Assembly: GCA_023428585.1 (NCBI GenBank)
Contig: JAEYXG010000309.1
Location: 1 to 5,140, forward strand
Source: Bacteroidota bacterium
GTDB lineage: Bacteria; Bacteroidota; Bacteroidia; Bacteroidales; Lentimicrobiaceae
Reading direction: 5' to 3'
Length of the DNA stretch: 5,140 bases
This document shows, piece after piece, positions 1 to 5,140 of the stretch. Every line of letters begins with the position of its first letter. Positions within the stretch are counted from its first letter, which is position 1. A program made the position numbers and the translations under genes. The notes under the pieces are model-generated. The model saw only the letters and a program-made list of their open reading frames with translations, was not told the origin of the DNA and made no database searches.

Positions 1-677
1 CATTCATCAGTATCTTCACCATTATCCAGACTAATAAATTTACCTGTAAGCCAAAAGTAATCTCTATCCTGAGGATCTTTACGGTGTTCATAATTCTCAT
101 CCCAATAAGCATGTGCCTGCCTAACAATTCTCATACCTTTTATAGGAGAACCATTCAATGCTGGAATATTGACATTGAGACAAGTATAAGCAGGAAGGCC
201 TTTATCAAGAATATTTCTTCCAATTGATAAAACAAACTGCTCACAGTGACTGAAATTGGCACTATGTGAATAATCAGTCAACGAAAATCCAACTGAAGGA
301 ATATTTTCAATGGCACCTTCCATTACTGCAGCCATCGTTCCAGAATAAACAATGTTAATTGCAGCATTTGAGCCATGATTTATACCCGAAACGATCATAT
401 CAGGAGGATAACCCAGTACTACTTTCTGACCTAATTTAACACAATCAGCCGGCGTGCCATTGCATGAATACTCCATATAACCCGGCTCATCCTTAATTTT
501 AGTCAACCTTAATGGTGCAGTTATTGTTACAGCATGCCCTGTTGCCGACATTGGTTTATCAGGAGCAACAACCAACACATCACCCAGTTGACTTACAAAC
601 TTTATTAATGCTCTTATCCCAGGCGCATTTATTCCATCATCATTAGTAACCAGTATTAACTTATTTCTTTTATCCAT
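1..677 (-). CDS. surE: SurE, 5'/3'-nucleotidase (3' end cut by window edge)
   Basis: SurE is a metal-dependent cytosolic phosphatase that removes phosphate from nucleoside 5'- and 3'-monophosphates; some members also cleave short polyphosphate. The ATG at 677-675 opens a frame that stays open to the window edge, giving 225 complete codons. The N-terminus carries the family signature LVTNDDG, with metal-binding D13 and D14. The loop APDKPMSATGHA supplies the conserved S44, and NGTPADCVK (73-81) and VSGINHGSN (96-104, metal ligand N100) follow. The segment DYFWLTG near residues 207-213 matches the start of the C-terminal region. Compared with the usual length of about 250-260 residues, roughly 30 residues are missing beyond the edge. 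The start lies only 2 bases after the stop of the DUF502 gene, so the two are almost certainly co-transcribed and probably translationally coupled; no strong Shine-Dalgarno sequence is visible. Identification is very secure; the physiological substrate is not. Confidence 0.96.
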   Translation of the reverse strand, partial: MDKRNKLILVTNDDGINAPGIRALIKFVSQLGDVLVVAPDKPMSATGHAVTITAPLRLTKIKDEPGYMEYSCNGTPADCVKLGQKVVLGYPPDMIVSGINHGSNAAINIVYSGTMAAVMEGAIENIPSVGFSLTDYSHSANFSHCEQFVLSIGRNILDKGLPAYTCLNVNIPALNGSPIKGMRIVRQAHAYWDENYEHRKDPQDRDYFWLTGKFISLDNGEDTDE

Positions 678-679
678 TA

Positions 680-1315
680 CTATAATTTTTCTTCATTTTG
701 TAAGACATCTGTATGCGCACTTTTTTGATCAATAGTAGTAACACCAGCAGTTACAATAAACTTCATCACTTCAGCCGGAGCGGCATTAATTGCCGTCACA
801 TTTTCAACAGGAACTATGAACAAATTACCTGAGAAGTTATATGAATGTGGTAAATAAACAGCCACCTTATTTTCTGGAATACCTAGCATTGAAAGATCCT
901 TGTGAGTGATAAATCCCAACTTCTCTATATCTGACTGTCGATTTACCTTAACAAGCACCGGCTCGGTAAAACGGCGATCTTTACCAACGAAAGCTGATAT
1001 AAAGTCCTTTATAGAGGTATAGATCACCTTAACCAACGGTGCCTGGCTTATTATTTTATCAAAAAACTTAAGATACTTTCCAAAGAACAATGACGAGCCC
1101 AGAAATCCAATAAATGTAATACCAAGCAATATTACAACTATACCAAGACCGGGGATTCTGAAACCTACTATACTCTTGATAATATCTGTTAGTATTCCAT
1201 CAACAAAACGGAAAGAAATAAATATTATGTATATGGTTAACGAAACAGGTGCCAGATATAGCATCCCTTGAAGAAACCATGACAATATTTTTTGCGAAGG
1301 ACGTTTACTTTCCAT
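680..1315 (-). CDS. DUF502 family integral membrane protein
   Basis: This is a 211-residue protein of the DUF502 family (Pfam PF04367), which has plant relatives in the COV/LCV proteins and no agreed biochemical function in bacteria. It has two hydrophobic helices (about residues 13-36 and 57-77). The second follows the family hallmark IPGLG (54-58) and leads into an amphipathic stretch with APLVKVIYTSIKDF (92-105). The C-terminal soluble half contains the second hallmark, PHSYNFSGNLFIVP (156-169), and a valine-rich end with KFIVTAGV (185-192). These motifs sit in the order and at the spacing expected for the family, and the length is normal. The ATG at 1315-1313 is preceded by TGGA four bases upstream, a weak ribosome site. 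A nearer-upstream ATG is out of frame. The gene lies between maf (18-base gap) and surE (2-base gap), so it is an operon member. The family call is strong; the function is unknown. Confidence 0.9.
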   Translation of the reverse strand: MESKRPSQKILSWFLQGMLYLAPVSLTIYIIFISFRFVDGILTDIIKSIVGFRIPGLGIVVILLGITFIGFLGSSLFFGKYLKFFDKIISQAPLVKVIYTSIKDFISAFVGKDRRFTEPVLVKVNRQSDIEKLGFITHKDLSMLGIPENKVAVYLPHSYNFSGNLFIVPVENVTAINAAPAEVMKFIVTAGVTTIDQKSAHTDVLQNEEKL

Positions 1316-1333
1316 ATTCCATTTTTTTAAGCT

Positions 1334-1930
1334 CTAATGTAATTCAATGAATTTCTTTAGTTCTAAATAGACCCTCTGTGTGGGAAGCCCCATCACGTTA
1401 AAATATGACCCATCAATTCGCTCCACTCCAATATAGCCGATCCACTCCTGTACACCATAGGCACCAGCTTTATCAAACGGTTTATAGTGTTCAATGTAGT
1501 AATCAATCTCCTGCTCATCCAGTTTTCTAAAGTATACTTCCGTATTCACATGGAATGAATGGGTATTCTTTGCGGTTCTGAAACAGATACCGGTACAAAC
1601 CGTGTGGTTTCTTCCGGAAAGCTTCGTGAGTATCTCCTTTGCTTCAACTGAATCCTTTGGCTTTCCAATAATTTGACCCTCAAGCCAAACTATAGTATCG
1701 GCAGTTATTAAAAGTGCATTTGGAGGCAATTCTTCAAAATCAAATGCCATAGCCTTTTGCTCACTCACATATAGTGCAATCTCATGCGCTTTAAGATCAG
1801 GAGGAAAAAACTCATCAGTGGGCTTAACCAACACTTCAAACTCCAACCCTGTTTCATGTAAAAGAAACTGCCTTCTTGGTGATTGAGAAGCAAGTATGAT
1901 GTTGAAGCTTGAACTATTCAGATCTATCAT
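1334..1930 (-). CDS. maf: Maf family nucleoside triphosphate pyrophosphatase (YhdE-like)
   Basis: Maf proteins are cytosolic house-cleaning enzymes that hydrolyse non-canonical or surplus nucleoside triphosphates to the monophosphate and pyrophosphate. Counting from the ATG at 1930-1928 (198 residues), the glycine-poor substrate loop LASQSPRR is at 13-20, the catalytic base region TADTIV at 76-81 (D78), GKP at 89-91, SGRNHTVCTG at 105-114, KAGAYGVQ at 154-161 and GSYFNVMGLP at 174-183. The KAGAYGVQ form, ending in glutamine, resembles the YhdE subgroup (dTTP/UTP pyrophosphatase) rather than the YceF subgroup (m7GTP); that substrate call is inference. The frame is open five codons further up to a TTG at 1945 that overlaps the TGA of the prenyltransferase gene. 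I prefer the ATG because the extra residues are not conserved in the family and TTG is a weaker start. The gap to the upstream gene is then 11 bases. Length is typical and the gene looks intact. Confidence 0.94.
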   Translation of the reverse strand: MIDLNSSSFNIILASQSPRRQFLLHETGLEFEVLVKPTDEFFPPDLKAHEIALYVSEQKAMAFDFEELPPNALLITADTIVWLEGQIIGKPKDSVEAKEILTKLSGRNHTVCTGICFRTAKNTHSFHVNTEVYFRKLDEQEIDYYIEHYKPFDKAGAYGVQEWIGYIGVERIDGSYFNVMGLPTQRVYLELKKFIELH

Positions 1931-1941
1931 TTTTCTATTTA

Positions 1942-2925
1942 TCAAATTAGTATTGCCAAGGGCTGTAGTCCTATTATACCGGCGACCATGATTATTTTTA
2001 ATAAAACACTAATTGAATGAAAGTCACTTTTGGTATGTGCCTTAAAAATACTAATTGTCAGATAAATCAAGGGCAGAAACACAACCGTGCCAAAATATGC
2101 ACCTGCAATTGTCATTCCATTAATGAGTAATGAAATAACAAGATATAACATAAATAATGCAGTGACCACTGATGTCAAGAGTGCAACTTTCTTTGAAAAA
2201 GCAATTCCCATTTGAACAGCAAGAGTTCCGGCACCTGTTGTTTTATCACCATCAACATCTTCTGCATCCTTGATTATTTCTCTTATAAAGGTCAAGAGGA
2301 AAGCAAATGATGCAAAGAATCCAAAATATCTCGTTATTAATCCTAGATATGGTGCTGCAGTAATAAAATCATCAGGATGTTTAAGGAGCATAAAGAATTC
2401 AAATAGCCAAACCAGCAATATAACCAATGCAGCCATAACAGCAATAGCAACGTTTCCCCATATTACCGTTCTTTTGTATTTAACTGAATAGAGCCATAAC
2501 AACATGATAATCATCGGAAATATGAGCCCTAAACGCCATGATTCTACTTGATAAGCAATATAAAAACCTATCAACACGGCAATAGCACTTAGAATCTGGT
2601 GCAGGACGATTCCTGTCCTTCGCTCAATAATTCGACCAAGTACCATTGATTGGGGCTTATTTATCCTATCAACCCTAATGTCAAAATAATCATTTATGAT
2701 GTATCCTGCAGCAGCTACCAATACGGTTGCAATGATTAACAACAAAAGGTTCAGATTACACAAAGAGGCTGGAATACCAACTGTGGTATATATTCGCTCT
2801 ATGATAAAGTAATAAAGGGCAAGCTGGATAGCTATAATGATAAGCAAGTTTGGCCACCTGACTAGCCTAAGGAAAGCCGGAATTTTCCTTATCACATTGA
2901 TCATATTTCGTTTAATGTCTGTCAT
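1942..2925 (-). CDS. UbiA-family prenyltransferase, geranylgeranylglycerol-phosphate geranylgeranyltransferase-like
   Basis: This 327-residue polytopic membrane protein belongs to the UbiA superfamily, whose members transfer a polyprenyl chain from its diphosphate to an acceptor. The first aspartate-rich motif is NDYFDIRVD (78-86), followed by RINKP (87-91). The second is REIIKDAEDVDGD (215-227), with D220, D223 and D227 placed to bind magnesium-diphosphate. About eight to nine hydrophobic segments are visible, at roughly 25-42, 58-77, 105-125, 132-147, 156-178, 200-214, 247-268, 275-293 and 306-326. The ND..D...D.INKP form with KDAEDVDGDK resembles the Bacteroidota proteins annotated as digeranylgeranylglyceryl phosphate synthase-like, an archaeal ether-lipid step, more than UbiA, MenA or CyoE. 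The acceptor cannot be proved from sequence, and menaquinone or another prenyl acceptor remains possible. AGAGG at 2932-2928, two bases before the ATG, is the clearest Shine-Dalgarno-like site in the window. The start lies 9 bases after the kdsC-like gene. Confidence 0.85.
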   Translation of the reverse strand: MTDIKRNMINVIRKIPAFLRLVRWPNLLIIIAIQLALYYFIIERIYTTVGIPASLCNLNLLLLIIATVLVAAAGYIINDYFDIRVDRINKPQSMVLGRIIERRTGIVLHQILSAIAVLIGFYIAYQVESWRLGLIFPMIIMLLWLYSVKYKRTVIWGNVAIAVMAALVILLVWLFEFFMLLKHPDDFITAAPYLGLITRYFGFFASFAFLLTFIREIIKDAEDVDGDKTTGAGTLAVQMGIAFSKKVALLTSVVTALFMLYLVISLLINGMTIAGAYFGTVVFLPLIYLTISIFKAHTKSDFHSISVLLKIIMVAGIIGLQPLAILI

Positions 2926-2934
2926 GGCCTCTAT

Positions 2935-3456
2935 CTACCAATGATATGCATTCCCATTCATCCACTTGCCCTGAATCTTAAGAACTTGCTCAATAATGTC
3001 TCTAACACATCCCTTACCTCCTTCAAAGTGCGAGATATAGCGTGATATTGATTTTATCTCCTGTGCAGCATCAGCAGGACAAACAGCAACACCAACCCTT
3101 TTCATCACTTCAAAATCAGGAATATCATCTCCCATGTAAAGAACCTCTTTAGGATCAATTTGATGCTTCTCAATATATTCATTGAAAGCCACCAGCTTAT
3201 TCTCAATTCCGAGGAAAACATCTGTCAGGTTAAGAGCAGCACATCTGTGCTTTACTGACTCAGAAAAGCCGCCTGAAATTACTACAATTCTTAAACCTGA
3301 CTTCACAGCCAGCTGCAATGCATAACCATCCTTAACATGCCCCGTCCGCAGTTGATCACCTGTATTGGTTATCAGCACTACACCATCTGTAAGCACACCA
3401 TCATAGTCAAAGATCAATGTCTTTATATTTTTTAAATCTTCCTTGTAATTTGACAT
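2935..3456 (-). CDS. kdsC: KdsC-type HAD phosphatase, probable 3-deoxy-D-manno-octulosonate-8-phosphate phosphatase
   Basis: This is a 173-residue HAD phosphatase of the small, cap-less C0 class. KdsC hydrolyses KDO-8-phosphate to KDO in the cytosol, the third step toward the CMP-KDO used for the lipopolysaccharide inner core. HAD motif I is FDYDGVLTDG (16-25), with nucleophile D17 and acid/base D19. Motif II is ISGG (60-63), followed by SVKHR (67-71). K87 in ENKLVAF is the likely motif III lysine, and motif IV is YMGDDIPD (107-114). HVKDGYALQLA (40-50) and EGGKGCVRD (145-153) are family hallmarks. The tail ending in KWMNGNAYHW (164-173) is long for KdsC but resembles what I recall of Bacteroides orthologues, where the tail packs against a neighbouring subunit of the tetramer. 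Related enzymes act on KDN-9-phosphate or similar sugar acids, so exact substrate is slightly uncertain. The ATG at 3456-3454 lies 28 bases after the DUF2520 gene, with no clear Shine-Dalgarno sequence. Confidence 0.9.
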   Translation of the reverse strand: MSNYKEDLKNIKTLIFDYDGVLTDGVVLITNTGDQLRTGHVKDGYALQLAVKSGLRIVVISGGFSESVKHRCAALNLTDVFLGIENKLVAFNEYIEKHQIDPKEVLYMGDDIPDFEVMKRVGVAVCPADAAQEIKSISRYISHFEGGKGCVRDIIEQVLKIQGKWMNGNAYHW

Positions 3457-3484
3457 CTTGTTGTTATAAATTATTGATTGGCCA

Positions 3485-4339
3485 TTAGCTTTCGCTCGCC
3501 TCTTTTTGTGAAGTATTATAAATGCTCTCGCTTATGAGTTGATATATTCTTTTAATATATTCATCATCAAAGTTTGCAAGAAGCTCAAGGTGTTTTTCAA
3601 TTGTTTGGATATCATTTCTAATGGCTGGACCTGTTTGAACATCTTCAGGATCAAACTCTCTAAGCCTATTTATCGTTTCATTAATCAAAGGCCACAATAT
3701 ACTGAAATCAAGATTGCTATGTCGAATTATTTTATGGGCAATTGCAAAAAGATGGTTGCTGAAATTACTGGAATATACTGCAGCCAGATGCAACGACAAC
3801 CTTTGTTCAGAGTTAATTTCCCTAACATCCTCACTTATCAATGCCGCAATCTGCTTTAAGAATATTTTAAGCCGGTCATCATCCGCTTCAACACAAAAAG
3901 GAATGTCTTTAACAAAGGGCTTCGTTGACATAGTGAATGATTGCAGAGGATAAAGCACACCATTCAGAAGTAAGGGAAACCTGAATTCATTAAGACTGAC
4001 AGATCCTGCCGTAGAAGCGACACACAGTAAAGGTTTATTGTGACCGCCAGCTTCACTACTTGCCTCCCTTTTTGACAATACACTATTCAAGCCTTGACAG
4101 AATTCCGGTATAATCCTATCAGGCAAGGCTACAATCAAAAGATCAATATTGTCATCTAAGGAATCTATATCGGAAATAGGTTCAGCCTGAACTTTATAGG
4201 CAAGCTTTCTTGCGTTATCAAGAGTTCTGCTGAATATTTGCCTTATAGTGCATCCCGCATTGAACAGCTCAGCTGCCAGAAAACTACCAACATTACCGGA
4301 ACCGGCTAATGATATAGTGAATTTGTGTTGTGCTTTCAT
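3485..4339 (-). CDS. Rossmann-fold and DUF2520 domain protein (putative NAD(P)-dependent oxidoreductase)
   Basis: This 284-residue protein has an N-terminal Rossmann fold and a helical C-terminal DUF2520 domain (PF10728), the layout of the 6-phosphogluconate dehydrogenase / ketopantoate reductase / ProC group. The dinucleotide loop is AGSGNVGS (12-19). The end of the second strand reads IFSRT (36-40), and R39 there suggests preference for NADP. LIVALPD (68-74) and ASTAGS (108-113) are the usual strand-end motifs. YPLQSFT (130-136), HLAAVYSSNFSNHL (184-197) and QTGPAIRND (235-243) are DUF2520 hallmarks. The substrate is unknown; homologues in Actinobacteria sit beside panC, but here the neighbours are kdsC and a prenyltransferase. 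I chose the ATG at 4339-4337. A TTG two codons upstream (4345) is in frame but weaker, and the ATG fits the short leader predicted from the promoter near 4360. It is the first gene of the run down to surE. Family secure, reaction unknown. Confidence 0.88.
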   Translation of the reverse strand: MKAQHKFTISLAGSGNVGSFLAAELFNAGCTIRQIFSRTLDNARKLAYKVQAEPISDIDSLDDNIDLLIVALPDRIIPEFCQGLNSVLSKREASSEAGGHNKPLLCVASTAGSVSLNEFRFPLLLNGVLYPLQSFTMSTKPFVKDIPFCVEADDDRLKIFLKQIAALISEDVREINSEQRLSLHLAAVYSSNFSNHLFAIAHKIIRHSNLDFSILWPLINETINRLREFDPEDVQTGPAIRNDIQTIEKHLELLANFDDEYIKRIYQLISESIYNTSQKEASES

Positions 4340-4359
4340 GTTCAATTAGCAAAGCACAA
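4328..4359. repeat. Perfect 9-bp inverted repeat spanning a start codon
   Basis: TTGTGCTTT at 4328-4336 and AAAGCACAA at 4351-4359 are exact reverse complements, separated by 14 bases. The ATG of the DUF2520 gene (4339-4337) sits at the inner edge of the left arm. The right arm shares its outer bases with the candidate promoter -7 box (4357-4364). It could be a repressor operator or, if the transcript begins far enough upstream, an RNA hairpin that presents the start codon in its loop. The arms are AT-rich, so an RNA stem would be only moderately stable. Confidence 0.5.
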
Positions 4360-4391
4360 AAATAGTCATAATAACTATGTGATACCCCAAA
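4357..4391 (-). promoter_or_regulatory. Candidate Bacteroidota-type promoter for the DUF2520-kdsC-prenyltransferase-maf-DUF502-surE run
   Basis: On the minus strand TATTTTTG (4364-4357) matches the Bacteroidota -7 consensus TAnnTTTG exactly. A TTTG lies upstream at 4391-4388 with 23 bases between the boxes, at the long end of the range reported for this promoter class. Transcription would begin around 4350-4353, leaving a leader of only about 11-14 bases before the ATG at 4339, consistent with the absence of a Shine-Dalgarno sequence. It lies in the only sizeable gap between genes. The motif is short and occurs by chance in AT-rich DNA, so location is half the argument. Confidence 0.5.
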
Positions 4392-4404
4392 CCCAACAGC
4401 TTGA

Positions 4405-4439
4405 ACCCAGGCAATGGCATGAAATGCTTAAACCTGGGT
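4405..4439 (-). other. Stem-loop around the heme-lyase stop codon, possible weak terminator or 3' end structure
   Basis: ACCCAGG at 4405-4411 and CCTGGGT at 4433-4439 are exact complements, forming a 7-bp GC-rich stem. Inside it a second small hairpin, GCAT-gaa-ATGC (4417-4427), stacks in the 21-base loop. The TAA stop of the heme-lyase gene (4430-4428) lies within the structure. No run of T follows on the minus strand, so it does not fit a classical intrinsic terminator. It may be an RNA 3' end stabiliser, a Rho-dependent end, or chance. Confidence 0.35.
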
Positions 4440-5140
4440 AGCCTTGACGGCTCTCTTGTAAATTGCAAATGTTATTCCTATAAACATAATTATTGCACCT
4501 GCCCACAATATTCCTATCCAGGGGAAGAACATTATTTTCAGCACAATAAACTCCGCCTGCTTCTCCATCAACGATACGTTAATTGTTCTAGCCATCTCAG
4601 CAACCCTGTCAAAACGTATTCTTACATCTGAACCCGGTATAGATACAATACCACTTTCAGCCATATTTCCCTGAAGCTTATACGTAAGTGGAATTATAAT
4701 AGGATTATTTAAAGTATCGGTAGTTGCCAGCATTGCATTGATTTGAATATTCTCACCGGTAGCATCCAATAATTCAATGGTTATGGAATCCAACACAACG
4801 GCCTTCGCTCCTGCATAGATAGTGTCATTAACTGCCAGGTCTCTGGTTTCTGTTACTGAATAACCATCAGCCGAACGCTTTGAACGATCTTCCGCAAAAG
4901 TCAGATACATGAACACATCACCGCTAAGGAGGTTTCTTGTGTCAGGATTGTGCACATTCCCCATTCGATCATTGTATTTAACTGAAGGGAAAACCGAGTA
5001 TTTGACTTGTGTTTGGCCGTCAGCAGTTTCTTCAAGGAAATCAACCTGGTAGAATATTTCATCTCTCTCTTCCCTACTCCCACTATAGCTTAGCAGTTGG
5101 TTACCAATTTCCTTAACCTGTCCCTTGAAAAGCATAACGT
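4428..5140 (-). CDS. CcmF/CcsA-like cytochrome c heme lyase, C-terminal part (5' end cut by window edge)
   Basis: The frame is open through the right window edge. An ATG at 5135-5133 is internal, because the frame continues upstream and the visible part lacks the membrane core and WWD heme-handling domain of the family. Counting from that Met, residues 1-195 form a beta-rich extracytoplasmic domain with KYSVFPSVKYNDRMG (45-59) and HNPDT (62-66). The latter resembles the NPDT segment, followed by a D(V/I)(F/Y) stretch, of the periplasmic region of CcmF-type proteins in Bacteroidota. One transmembrane helix follows, about 203-226, beginning FFPWIGILWAGAIIMFIG, and then a short basic tail, KRAVKA, as in the CcmF C-terminus. 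These proteins attach heme to CXXCH motifs of exported c-type cytochromes. The gene ends 88 bases before the DUF2520 gene and probably belongs to a separate upstream transcription unit. Family call fairly good; with only the C-terminal part visible, CcmF and CcsA types cannot be separated. Confidence 0.75.
   Translation of the reverse strand, partial: VMLFKGQVKEIGNQLLSYSGSREERDEIFYQVDFLEETADGQTQVKYSVFPSVKYNDRMGNVHNPDTRNLLSGDVFMYLTFAEDRSKRSADGYSVTETRDLAVNDTIYAGAKAVVLDSITIELLDATGENIQINAMLATTDTLNNPIIIPLTYKLQGNMAESGIVSIPGSDVRIRFDRVAEMARTINVSLMEKQAEFIVLKIMFFPWIGILWAGAIIMFIGITFAIYKRAVKATQV

Noticed and set aside
1931..1945. TTG start for maf overlapping the TGA of the prenyltransferase gene
   Set aside because: It would add five non-conserved residues; the in-frame ATG at 1930-1928 fits the family better and leaves an ordinary 11-base gap.
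2270..2491. Plus-strand open frame of 73 codons
   Set aside because: It lies wholly opposite the prenyltransferase gene, resembles no family I know, and is best seen as a shadow of that gene.
3539..3953. Two overlapping plus-strand open frames
   Set aside because: Both are antisense to the well-supported DUF2520 gene and have no recognisable motif; their cysteine-rich, low-complexity composition is typical of shadow frames.
4340..4345. TTG start for the DUF2520 gene two codons upstream
   Set aside because: The ATG at 4339-4337 is stronger and agrees with the predicted short leader; there is no Shine-Dalgarno sequence favouring the TTG.
4383..4411. Repeated GGGTT blocks on the minus strand, considered as a G-quadruplex or repeat array
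   Set aside because: Only three G-tracts occur close together with uneven spacing, too few for a quadruplex and too irregular for a repeat array.
4401..4631. Plus-strand 76-codon frame, cysteine-rich, starting in the intergenic gap
   Set aside because: It is mostly antisense to the heme-lyase gene, lacks a convincing ribosome site or family signal, and its composition fits reverse reading of a membrane segment.
4901..5083. Minus-strand 60-codon frame within the heme-lyase gene
   Set aside because: It is an alternative frame of the real gene with no family resemblance.

Overview
The window looks like a piece of a Bacteroidota chromosome, most likely Bacteroidales or a close relative. The evidence is moderately AT-rich DNA, a candidate promoter of the Bacteroidota type (TTTG, then TAnnTTTG), mostly weak or absent Shine-Dalgarno sequences, and a gene set typical of that phylum. 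The phylum call rests on protein resemblance from memory and on promoter style; no rRNA or other marker gene is present. All genes lie on the minus strand, so transcription runs from high to low coordinates.

From 5140 down to 4428 is the C-terminal part of a CcmF/CcsA-like cytochrome c heme lyase, cut by the right window edge. An 88-base gap follows (4340-4427). It holds a stem-loop around the heme-lyase stop codon, a good candidate promoter, and a perfect 9-bp inverted repeat that spans the start codon of the next gene.

From 4339 downward comes a tight six-gene run: a Rossmann/DUF2520 oxidoreductase-like protein (3485-4339), a KdsC-type HAD phosphatase (2935-3456), a UbiA-family prenyltransferase of the archaeal ether-lipid (geranylgeranylglyceryl phosphate) type (1942-2925), a Maf nucleotide pyrophosphatase (1334-1930), a DUF502 two-helix membrane protein (680-1315), and surE (1-677, 3' end cut by the left window edge). 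Gaps between these genes are 2 to 28 bases, so they probably form one operon read from the promoter near 4360.

The themes are envelope biogenesis (KDO for lipopolysaccharide, a membrane prenyl-lipid, cytochrome c maturation) and small-molecule phosphate hydrolysis (KdsC, Maf, SurE). The most thought-provoking parts are the prenyltransferase, which suggests a polyprenyl glycerol ether lipid in a bacterium, its linkage to the uncharacterised DUF2520 and DUF502 proteins, and the overlap of promoter, inverted repeat and start codon at 4328-4364. I see no mobile element, CRISPR array, tRNA, rRNA or defence system. Apart from the two genes cut by the window edges, every gene looks intact.
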